Shown: one piece after another, positions 9,928-19,200 of the stretch
Position numbering within the stretch: position 1 is the first letter of the stretch
Layout: each line of letters starts with the position of its first letter
DNA from: Sphingobacterium sp. CZ-UAM
GTDB lineage: Bacteria > Bacteroidota > Bacteroidia > Sphingobacteriales > Sphingobacteriaceae
Direction: 5' to 3'
NCBI RefSeq assembly: GCF_002000245.1
Contig: NZ_MTCM01000007.1
Coordinates: forward strand, 124,001 to 188,000
DNA length: 64,000 nucleotides
Program-made: the position numbers and the translations under genes
The notes under the pieces: model-generated
The model's database searches: none
What the model was told of the DNA's origin: nothing
What the model saw: the letters and a program-made list of their open reading frames with translations, nothing else

Positions 9928-10455
9928 CTAAAGCAATTTGAAAAATTTTTTAATGAATTTTAGACCGATGCTGATGTGGTTCTCTACGGTCTTAGGCGAA
10001 ATGGATAACTTGACGGCTATTTCTTTGTAGCTCAGCTCTTCAAACTTATGCAGATAAAAGACCTGCTGCCGCATAAAGGGCATTTGAGCGATTAGTCCCT
10101 TAACATATTCCAGTTCGTTTTTGTAGGCTATCCTGCGTTCCATATCCTCGTACTGGCTCAGCACAAAAGGCTTTTCAAAATCAATATACTTTCTGTTCAA
10201 GGCCCGGCGCCGAAGCTCATCAATCAATTTGGTACGTGCAATCTGAAAGAGCTGCGTACTAAATAACAATTGTTGATTCGATTCATTTTTCCGTTCCCAA
10301 ACGATCAGAAATGTCTGTTGGACAACATCTTCAGCAAGATCCGAACACTGTGTTTTCTGATATAAAAAATAATATAATTTTCTATACCAATAACGATAAG
10401 CTAAAAAAAACTCTTTTTCGTTTGTCGGTGCCCGTTGTAGGATTTCGTTAATCAT
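9928..10455 (-). CDS. ECF-type RNA polymerase sigma factor (locus 1)
   Basis: 175 residues, the usual length for Bacteroidota ECF sigma factors paired with FecR. Region 2 is at about 20-90 (DLAEDVVQQTFLIVWERK, then RTKLIDELRRR). Region 4 is at about 115-170 with the helix-turn-helix ELSYKEIAVKLSISPKTVENHI. It should direct transcription of the downstream SusC operon when FecR is triggered. The start ATG at 10455 is the first Met and gives a normal N-terminus. I found no convincing promoter immediately upstream. Confidence 0.93.
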   Translation of the reverse strand: MINEILQRAPTNEKEFFLAYRYWYRKLYYFLYQKTQCSDLAEDVVQQTFLIVWERKNESNQQLLFSTQLFQIARTKLIDELRRRALNRKYIDFEKPFVLSQYEDMERRIAYKNELEYVKGLIAQMPFMRQQVFYLHKFEELSYKEIAVKLSISPKTVENHISIGLKFIKKFFKLL

Positions 10456-11141
10456 AATCTACATTTAGATAGTCTCGCTTCCCTGCAATCATTGTTTACA
10501 ACCATTACATCGGAACTTGGACTTTGAGAGACGTCTAAGTTTCGCCCATCAAACCACCAATCTTTTTTGGCTAGTTATCCACAACTAAAGTGACTATTTT
10601 TTATCAAAAAAACAAGATAATATTTTCATCTTCAAGAAGTCACATCAAAAAACTTTAAAAACGATATTCCATTTCTCTATTTGGGCAATCATTTTGGAAG
10701 TCAGCCTATCGTTTTCTATCCAAGAGTAAAAATCATTATCGATATTCTTTACATATTTATTGATAAAACCAAATAATTAGCTTTTATCATATCTATTTTC
10801 TACCCAAATAGACACAATAACAAAACATTTAAATCATTTTAAAATACAAATAAATAGCTTATATAAACAGAGTCCGTGTCAAACGCATTATTACAATTCA
10901 TTCGAGTCCGCTTCGTACCTGCTATGGCCCTTTTTCGAGGCATAGAGGGGGTGCGAGTAGGGTAAGACCATTTTCGTTACGTGGTGAATCCGTGTCTAAC
11001 TCGGACTCACCACGGACTCAGCATGGATTCATGACGCAGACATAGCGAAGCAGATAGGTAGCTGATCCGAAGGAGACCTACCCCTGCCCCGATGAATTAG
11101 TGAGCAATACGATGATCATCCATGTACCCGCTTAGCCAAAG
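10456..11141. other. Long intergenic region with a GC-rich repeat block
   Basis: No coding sequence is supported here. Positions 10456-10870 are AT-rich and should contain the leader of the sigma gene. From about 10870 to 11110 the base composition becomes visibly richer in G and C and the sequence turns repetitive. Variants of the word gagtccg/ggactc recur at 10870, 10903, 11003 and 11014. A hairpin and an 11-base tandem repeat lie inside this block and are listed separately. Confidence 0.6.
10981..11034. repeat. Hairpin plus 11-base tandem repeat (cggactcacca type)
   Basis: A 12-base inverted repeat with one mismatch (gtggtgaatccg at 10981-10992, cggactcaccac at 11002-11013, loop 9) overlaps three tandem copies of an 11-base unit: cggactcacca (11002-11012), cggactcagca (11013-11023) and the diverged tggattcatga (11024-11034). 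The pattern looks like a dispersed palindromic element, not a promoter, but no second copy is visible in the window. Confidence 0.6.
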
Positions 11142-11189
11142 AAAAGGTCTTTAGCATAGGGGGAAATCCCCCCATGCTAAAGACCTTTT
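11142..11189 (-). terminator. Strong intrinsic terminator after the locus 2 SusC/SusD operon
   Basis: The arms aaaaggtctttagcat plus gggg, and ccccatgctaaagacctttt, form a stem of about 20 bp with one bulged base. The right-hand arm ends in A/T pairs that supply a T-rich end in both directions. It lies 58 bases after the SusD stop and is the only strong hairpin between loci 2 and 1. Confidence 0.8.
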
Positions 11190-11247
11190 ATACGTACCAA
11201 ACCAGCTAGGAGACATTTTTTCGCTGTCACCGCTGGTCGGTTCTTTA

Positions 11248-12822
11248 TCAATAACCTGGATTTTGTTTCAGGTTAGGGTTAACCGCAATCTGTTGGCTAG
11301 GCAATGGATAGACCAGTGTTTTTGGATCCGGATCCGCTGCTTTTTCCTGCCAAGCTTGCAAGAACTTGCCGAATCGGATCAAATCTTGTCTCCGCCAGCC
11401 TTCCCAATACAATTCACGTGCGCGTTCATCCAATAGATTGTCCAATGTCAAGGCCGTAAAGTTGGCAGCACCTCGATTTGCCCGAATACTATTGATCAAA
11501 GCCAGCGCCTCACCTGCCCCGCCAGTACCGCCTCTCAAAATTGCTTCTGCCTGCATCAGTAGCACATCCGAATAACGGAACACCACCCAATCATTGTTCC
11601 GCTGTCCAGAAACCGCATAGTCAAATGCATACTTCATTGGGCGAATTCCTGCCGTTTCTAAGGTGGCTCCTGATGTGCGGATGGTCACCTCCCGGGTAAA
11701 TGACAAGGGGGCACTTGATGGATTTCTGGCCATCAACGGTTTATTTGTGCTCCAATTATATTGTTGCCCAGCAAAAAAACCCACATTTTGGCGTTTATAT
11801 CCTTTTTTTCTATTGGAAGTCGTATCTGCAGCATACTCATAATAGATTCCTCTACGTTCATCGGTAGGACTAAATTTATCGTAATAATCCGACAATGTAC
11901 ACCAGCCATTCCAGCCACCCGGATTCATATTATAATGCGCAATAGTATTCCAGGTCCGGTCCACATTTCCGCCCCGTTCTCCATTTTTGTTGAACAATGT
12001 AAAAATATTTTCGGTAGACTTCACATCATTGTCCGGCGCAAAATTGTCAAAATATTTACCTTTGGCCGATATCGCATATTTACCCGTCATCGTAATTTCC
12101 TTTGCCAAAGTGATGACCTTATTCATGTCCTCGGCTGCAAAAGTAGGTGCCTGTCTATTCAAAAAGGCTCCTTTATTTAGGTAAATTTTCATTAGCAGGG
12201 TCTTCGCGGCATTCTTATTCGCAACATAGGCAGCACCATCTGCGGGTAGGCTACTCAAAATTTCGTTTAGGTCTTTCACGATATAATCGATTGCAGCCTG
12301 TGGTTGCAAAACCTCTGGAGCGATCCTAAAGTCCTCCATTGCTTCACCTTCGCGAATAGGTACTACACCATAAAGATCTAAAATATCAAACATGGCCAAT
12401 GCCCGGATAAATTTAGCCTCGGCAGTTTGCTGCGGATTGGGCTTATAGCGCAGGACATTGCTGGCATTATAGATGGCTGTACCCAGGCTGACAAAGGTAT
12501 TGTTCATATAAGCATTATCCGCATTCCAGGTATGCAAGTGAATGGCCCGGTGCATTCCATTGTCGTCCCAGTCTCCACCGCGCGTAGGTGCCATTGCTGC
12601 ATCGGTAGAAATCTCCTGCATCACCCAGCGCTGTTCCTGCTGATAGGGCGTGTTTAGCGAAGTGTAAGCTGTAGTTAACAAGCCCCCGGGTTCGACATTA
12701 GAGGTTCCCTCCTCTAATTCACCCTTAAACTCCTCTTTCAGTTTGGTGCAAGATGATGTACTTGCCGCAACCGAAGCCATTAATCCGATATATAATAAAG
12801 TTCTTAATTTCATCTGTCTCAT
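11248..12822 (-). CDS. SusD/RagB-family outer-membrane lipoprotein (locus 2)
   Basis: 524 residues. The lipoprotein signal ends in ASTSSC, so Cys25 is lipidated. The family helical motif reads AEAKFIRALAMFDILDLYG; the C-terminal RagB region has FRYSDVLLMQAEAILRGG and RARELYWEGWRRQDLIRFG, then the usual NPNLKQNPGY tail. It lies 33 bases after its SusC and is the last gene of a two-gene operon closed by a strong terminator. With no enzyme in this operon, the ligand cannot be inferred. Confidence 0.93.
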   Translation of the reverse strand: MRQMKLRTLLYIGLMASVAASTSSCTKLKEEFKGELEEGTSNVEPGGLLTTAYTSLNTPYQQEQRWVMQEISTDAAMAPTRGGDWDDNGMHRAIHLHTWNADNAYMNNTFVSLGTAIYNASNVLRYKPNPQQTAEAKFIRALAMFDILDLYGVVPIREGEAMEDFRIAPEVLQPQAAIDYIVKDLNEILSSLPADGAAYVANKNAAKTLLMKIYLNKGAFLNRQAPTFAAEDMNKVITLAKEITMTGKYAISAKGKYFDNFAPDNDVKSTENIFTLFNKNGERGGNVDRTWNTIAHYNMNPGGWNGWCTLSDYYDKFSPTDERRGIYYEYAADTTSNRKKGYKRQNVGFFAGQQYNWSTNKPLMARNPSSAPLSFTREVTIRTSGATLETAGIRPMKYAFDYAVSGQRNNDWVVFRYSDVLLMQAEAILRGGTGGAGEALALINSIRANRGAANFTALTLDNLLDERARELYWEGWRRQDLIRFGKFLQAWQEKAADPDPKTLVYPLPSQQIAVNPNLKQNPGY

Positions 12823-12855
12823 ATTTTTGTTTATCCAATGACAATATATCTTAGT

Positions 12856-15840
12856 CTAAAGTGAAAAATTAACACCCAATAAGATATTTCTCGCAGGCGG
12901 GTAAGGTAAATATTCAATACCCAAAGAAGGGATTCCATTCGTAGAACCGTCTGTATTCACTTCGGGATCAAATCCAGTATATTTTGTTATAATAAAAAGA
13001 TTCTGTCCTGTTAGTGACACATTTAAATTCTTCAATGTTTTACCTACGTTTCCAACGCGATAGCTTAATGTCAAATTGGCCAATTTTAAATAATCTCCTT
13101 TTTCCAAGAAACGTGAAGATGGTGCTGCCGAATTCGAGGTTGACTCTTTGACCGAGGTGTCAAAAAATTTGGATCCAATGTTTCGTGAAGACAGATTGGT
13201 CAATCCCAAGCCTGTCGCGGCAGTATTGTTAAACAAGTAATGGCCCAAAGCACCGTTCATATTGGCGGCCAAAGAAAAGCTCTTATAATTTACATTTGTG
13301 GAAATACCTAGTAAAGTAGTGGGATTTGGACTATGCATATAGTATTTATTGACAGCAGGGTCATTTTTGGTACTGATGCTACCGTCCAAGCCCAAGTACA
13401 TGCTCGTACCTGTCTGCGGATCAATCCCTTGATAATCGGCCAAATACCAGACATTCAATGGTTGACCATTCACCATGCGTTGTCCCAATACGCCTGAAAA
13501 GCCCTGTCCTCTTAACGCTCCCGTCTCATAGTAGCCTACCAGGCCACTCACACTATTTTTAAGGAAGGTTGCGTTACCGGTCAGATCCCAGGTCCAATTG
13601 TCGTTTTTCACAATAGTACCTGTCAAGGCAATTTCGACACCTTTATTGACGATTTCACCGTCCAAATTCACCCAGATACGGCCGGCTGGTGCTGGTTGAG
13701 CGAGTGTTTGCTCAAATAAAGCGTCCGTTGTCTTTTTATTGAAATAGTCTATCGAACCATATAAGCGGTTGCCGAGTATCCCAAAATCTATCCCCGCATT
13801 TAGGGTAGTAGAGGTCTCCCATTTTAGGTCCGGATTACCATAGTTCGCCTGACTGATGCTTTGGTTACCAAAAACAAGCCGGTTCAATGAAGCGCCGGAA
13901 GGAAACTCCTGGTTTCCTGTTTTACCCCAGCCCAAACGTACTTTCAGCTGATCGAAAATGCCACTTGATTTTAGGAAATCTTCCTCCGCGGCATTCCATG
14001 CGACTGCCAGTGAGGGAAACATGGCGTATTTGTTGTTTGAACCAAATTTTGTTGATCCGTCCCGTCTTACCGTTGCAGTTAATAAGTAACGATTTAAATA
14101 ATTAAATCCACCACGCAAAAAAAGCGACTGCAATTGGTTCTTCGGACTCCGATAGGATGCGATCTCCCGAGTTGCAACCGGAGAATATTGAATATAATCA
14201 AAGTAATCCAGGCCCATATAACTAAACCCTTTACCAAAAGAGATATTGTTATTAAAATTATAATCCAAATATTCATAGCCAGCGACAGCATTCACACTCC
14301 AATCCTCATTGATCTGTTTGTTATAGGAAAGCATATGCGTCATCTGCAGATTAGTCTCGCCATTATTGGAAATAAAAGCTTCCTCATCATTGGATTTTGA
14401 TGGATCAATCAGGCCGGCACGGTACATTCCCTGGCGATTACCGGTCTGACGCATCGCACTATAGATAAACCGGTATTCTAAATCATCGGTAATTTTATAA
14501 TAAGGTGCCAAATTGACGACCAGGGTATTGGTAGTCGCCAGATCTCTGAATGCCTCGATGCTGGTTAGCGGATTTCGGGTCGTTGTACTGACGAAAGTCA
14601 GGTTACCCTGTGCATCGCGCAATGGTCTGGTTGGATTCCATTGCAGGGCTTGAGAAATGACATTCCCCTCTGAACCCACCGTTGCATTGATCGGCGCATA
14701 TTTATTGTCCATTTGCGTCAAAAACAAACCGAAATCAAGTCCCAACCGCTTGTTCTCCAAAAAGCGGAAATTACCACTAAGATTGGCAGTATATTTTTTC
14801 AGCTGCGAACCGCGGATAATACCGTTCTGATTTAAATAGCCTCCTGATAAGCGATATTTCCCATATTCTGTCCCGCCGGCTACATCGGCATAATAGTTCT
14901 GCGTAATAGCTTTTCGTGTGATCGCTTTAAACGCGTCTTCATTCCCGCCAAAATCAGCGTCGTCGACTTCGTCTGGCGTATAGTATTTCAATGCTTCTCT
15001 AAACCGCGAAGCATTCAGTACATCCGGATATTCACGCATTGTCGACACCCCAGTTGATGCACCGATTGAGACTTCCGGCGAACCTTCTTTCCCTTTTTTG
15101 GTGGTAATGATCACAACGCCGTTTGCACCCCGCGAACCGTAGATAGCCGTTGCTGAAGCATCTTTCAAAATGTCCATGCTCGCAATATCACCCGGGTTCA
15201 AATAGGTCAGTGGATTCCCTCTGTCCGAAGAAAATCCGCCTCTTCCCTCCGGCAATGGCGAGTTACCGGACATTGGCACCCCATCCAATACAAACAGGGG
15301 ATTATTGCTCGCCCGGATGGAGGAGTTACCACGAATACGTACCGTGGTCGATCCCCCAGGTTGTCCCGTGTTATTAATAACCATGACACCCGGAGTTTTT
15401 CCCTGGATCAATTGATCGGGACTTGTCATAATACCCTTATTGAAGTTTTTGGCGCCGATGGTGACCATAGATCCCGTCAGGTCTTTTTTCCGGGCAGTAC
15501 CATATCCAATGACAACCACTTCTTCCAGTCCCTGATTGGAACTCGGTTCAAGTGCAATAGTCATATCATTACCTGCAATACGCACTTCCTTCAATGCATA
15601 GCCAATATAGGATACCTCAAGCGATTTGGCATCACTGGTTATATTCAGGGAAAATGCCCCCTCAGCATCGGTGGTTGTTGCTGTGGTACTGCCTTTTACT
15701 TTAATTGTCGCGCCAGTCAAGGGGCTTTGGTTTTCATCCACAACCTTTCCTTTCAGCACCCTGGTCTGGGCTACCGCAATAAAGGTGGTGACCAGTAATG
15801 CTGGCATCATTACACATTGCGCAAGTAGTTTGTTTTTCAT
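12856..15840 (-). CDS. SusC/RagA-family TonB-dependent outer-membrane transporter (locus 2)
   Basis: 994 residues: signal peptide (1-24), carboxypeptidase-D-like domain (about 28-98, VLKGKVVDENQSPLTGATI), TonB-box-like EEVVVIGYG, plug with DILKDASATAIYGSRGANG, and barrel. There is no STN domain, which fits control by the divergent hybrid two-component regulator instead of a FecR. It starts 392 bases from that regulator. It imports an unknown glycan with the SusD that follows. Confidence 0.95.
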   Translation of the reverse strand: MKNKLLAQCVMMPALLVTTFIAVAQTRVLKGKVVDENQSPLTGATIKVKGSTTATTTDAEGAFSLNITSDAKSLEVSYIGYALKEVRIAGNDMTIALEPSSNQGLEEVVVIGYGTARKKDLTGSMVTIGAKNFNKGIMTSPDQLIQGKTPGVMVINNTGQPGGSTTVRIRGNSSIRASNNPLFVLDGVPMSGNSPLPEGRGGFSSDRGNPLTYLNPGDIASMDILKDASATAIYGSRGANGVVIITTKKGKEGSPEVSIGASTGVSTMREYPDVLNASRFREALKYYTPDEVDDADFGGNEDAFKAITRKAITQNYYADVAGGTEYGKYRLSGGYLNQNGIIRGSQLKKYTANLSGNFRFLENKRLGLDFGLFLTQMDNKYAPINATVGSEGNVISQALQWNPTRPLRDAQGNLTFVSTTTRNPLTSIEAFRDLATTNTLVVNLAPYYKITDDLEYRFIYSAMRQTGNRQGMYRAGLIDPSKSNDEEAFISNNGETNLQMTHMLSYNKQINEDWSVNAVAGYEYLDYNFNNNISFGKGFSYMGLDYFDYIQYSPVATREIASYRSPKNQLQSLFLRGGFNYLNRYLLTATVRRDGSTKFGSNNKYAMFPSLAVAWNAAEEDFLKSSGIFDQLKVRLGWGKTGNQEFPSGASLNRLVFGNQSISQANYGNPDLKWETSTTLNAGIDFGILGNRLYGSIDYFNKKTTDALFEQTLAQPAPAGRIWVNLDGEIVNKGVEIALTGTIVKNDNWTWDLTGNATFLKNSVSGLVGYYETGALRGQGFSGVLGQRMVNGQPLNVWYLADYQGIDPQTGTSMYLGLDGSISTKNDPAVNKYYMHSPNPTTLLGISTNVNYKSFSLAANMNGALGHYLFNNTAATGLGLTNLSSRNIGSKFFDTSVKESTSNSAAPSSRFLEKGDYLKLANLTLSYRVGNVGKTLKNLNVSLTGQNLFIITKYTGFDPEVNTDGSTNGIPSLGIEYLPYPPARNILLGVNFSL

Positions 15841-16232
15841 ACGCTTTTAAATTGGTGGTTTAATTGATTCTGTATTTCTGAGCAATTTCTCGCTCAAACA
15901 AAAATGTTAAGTGATTCGATGTTTTCAGTCCGATAAAGTCTGGGATCTCCGCAGCTCTCCATGCTACTATCGATCAGGCTAACTACAGCTCCATTTACAG
16001 AGCCTGAAAACCGTCGCCGCATACGCTTGTATCGCACTATAGAATGATAAGTAACTCGCTTTAAAAAAAATAAGAATGCAGCTATCTGCTGTCATAATTT
16101 TAGGACAAGGCATAAGTTTACTTTTTGGTTATTTCGTATTATAAAAATCGTTAAATCCATGTTGCAACCCCAATCATAGCGTCTCAATTTTATATCAAAA
16201 CGTATCAACAGTTCTCTTTTTTTTCTTTTTTA
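15841..16232. promoter_or_regulatory. Divergent regulatory region of locus 2
   Basis: This 392-base gap must hold the promoters of SusC (leftward) and of the hybrid regulator (rightward). A small inverted repeat (tgagc 15879-15883, gctca 15892-15896) lies in the SusC leader and a second one (tcaggct 15974-15980, agcctga 16001-16007) lies mid-gap. I found no pair of promoter boxes with correct spacing in either direction. The right end has T-runs (16217-16224 and 16226-16231) directly before the regulator's start. Confidence 0.5.
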
Positions 16233-19200
16233 TTGCCTATTTTTAGCAATACATTATCAATTTTGCGTAGAATAACCTTTATACCTATCCTCTATCTCCT
16301 ACTTGTATGGCCCCTCCTACAGGCGCAATCGTTCTATTTTAAAAATTATCAACCCCATGATGGTCTATCCAATAGTTCTGTCAAGTGTATTACGCAAGAT
16401 ACCCAGGGCTTTCTTTGGCTAGGGACAAGGAATGGTCTTAATCGTTTTGATGGCAATCAATTTAAAATATTTAGGCATAATGCCTCAGATTCTACAAGCA
16501 TCGGAAGCTCGTCCATTTTAAGTATCCTTACCGATAGCAAAGGTGTGCTATGGGTAGGAACAACACGGGGTACCTATTGTTACAATCCGGTTAAAGAAAA
16601 CTTCAAACCATTTAATAGCATACCGATTGGCGAAGTAAACGCCATCCATGAATATGCCGGTTTTATCTGGCTGCTTTCCAATGGAAAACTTTATCGTTAT
16701 AATCCTCTTACAACGGAAATCGTTTCTTTTGATCAAAACAAAAATACGCTCGTAGCCATTACCAGCAGCAAAAAAGGGGGACTGTGGACCACAGATATTA
16801 ACAGTACAATCGAAAGATACCAGGTTAACTCCGGCAAATTTGTTCAAATTGCACTCAAAAAATCAGATCGGAAAGCACTGGCCAACACAAAGACCGTCTA
16901 CGCTATCAACGACTCCCTGCTCATGGTCGGTACCATCAATTCAGCCTACCTGTTTGATTTTAAAAACGGAACCTTAAAAAACCTATTTGCGAACCATTAC
17001 CCCAACAAAGTCATCCAGGCAAATTGCATTATCCAACAGACAGAGTCGGTATACTGGATCGGAACAGAGACTGGAATATATACCTATGACATTCATACGG
17101 GTCAGAGCCAACACATCAAAAAAGATCTGCTCAATCCATTTGCCATATCGGACAATGCCGTTTTGAATTTCTATCGGGACCGTGAAGATAACATCTGGTT
17201 TGGAACATTTTTTGGCGGTTTTAATCAGTACAGCAACCAATTCGACAATTTCAAAAAGTACCTATATGGATTTGGAAAATCTGCATTATCCGGGAATATC
17301 GTACACGATATAAAAAAAGATAACTATGGAAATTTCTGGATAGGCACAGAAGATGGTGGTCTCAACAAAATAGATGCTCAAACACAACAGATCCAGCATT
17401 TCGTTGCCAATGGAAAAAAAGGAAGTATTGCACATAATAATGTCCATGGATTGGCAACCATCGGCGATGATCTTTGGGTAGGCTCCACAACACATGGACT
17501 GGATATACTCGACGTAAAGACCGGAAAATTAAAAAAGCACTATGACCGCATCGGCAGAGGCCCCTTACAAAGCAGCTTCGCCGTTTGCCTCTTTAAGTCC
17601 AGAGACAACAGCATGTTTGTGGGGACAGACCGCGCACTATATGGCTACAATAAACATAGCGATAGTTTTGACCTCCTCCCCATTAAGGCCTGGATACAAG
17701 GGATTTACGAAGATAACGATGGTATACTTTGGGTCAATACCTATGGCAGTGGAGTTTACCAATACAATCGGGGTACGGGCGAGATAAAACATCTACGCTC
17801 CGAGCAAGGCAAACAAAATACGCTCGTCAATAATTACGTCAATGGCTTATTCGAAGACAGCAAAAAAAATCTGTGGTTTTGTACCGAAAGTGGCCTTTCA
17901 AAGTACCGCCGTGATGGGCATTTCACCAACTATCTGACCGAATCGGGTTTACCTTCCAATCAAGTATTTAAAGTATTGGAAGACGACAACAACAGCATAT
18001 GGATATCAACAGGTGGTGGCCTGGTCAGACTGGATGGCCATCTTCCCCATAGGGTCATCTATACATCCCGAGACGGGCTACCGGCCGATCAGTTTAATTA
18101 CAATTCAGCATTTAAAGATGCGGACGGTACATTATATTTTGGTACCATAAAAGGGATGGTAAGTTTTAACCCGACAAAATCCATTAAGAATAACTTTATT
18201 CCGCCCATATTCATTAGCGACATTCAGATCAACAACGAAAGCATTCCAGTTCGTGAAGATGGTATACTGAAACAATCCATCTCGCTATCAAAAGAGATTC
18301 AGCTCTCCTATAATAGTTCCAATATCAGCTTTAATATCGCAGCCTTGAGCTTTGTTTCGCCAAAAAGCAATCCCTATCGCTATATCATGGAAGGTTATGA
18401 CAAAGGCTGGACAGATATCACCGGCAGCCAAAAAATTTATTACAATAAGCTTCCTCCCGGAACCTATACCTTTAGATTTAAAGGGGCTAACAACAATGGG
18501 ATCTGGAACCCGGCGGAAAAACAACTACGTATTGTCGTATCTCCCCCCTGGTGGTCATCCAGCTGGGCGTATACCATTTATTTCGTTACCTTTAGTACAG
18601 TTGTTTTATTGATTTTGAGGTATTATTTTTTGCTGATCAAAGCAAATAACGCGCAAAAAATGGATGGCTATGAACGTAAAAAAGAACAAGAAGTCTATAA
18701 TCTTAAACTTGAGTTTTTCACCAATCTCGCCCACGAAATCCGTACACCGCTGACCTTAATCAAAATGCCCCTGGAGAAACTCATCCGGACACATCAATTT
18801 GACGCTAATGACACGGTAAATGACCTTGCCTTGATCGAAAAAAACACAACAAGACTGATTAGGCTAACTAATCAACTTTTGGACTTTAGAAAAGCAGAAA
18901 CAAATAATATGAGCCTTATCTTTACAAAAACGGACATTAACAACTTATTACTTGACGTATTCAATGATCTGAACAGCCTAGCAAAGGAAAAGATGTTGCA
19001 ATATGATCTTTCCTTGCCCCGGATTACACTCACTGCCCAAGTCGATGAAGAAGCTTTGCGGAAAATATTCACCAACTTGATTCATAATGCCATAAAATAT
19101 GCCGCTCATCAGGTACATGTCAAATTGCTTCCGTTCAACAGTGATGATATTATGTTCAATATCGAATTTCGAAATGATGGTGATATCATTCCCTTCGAAA

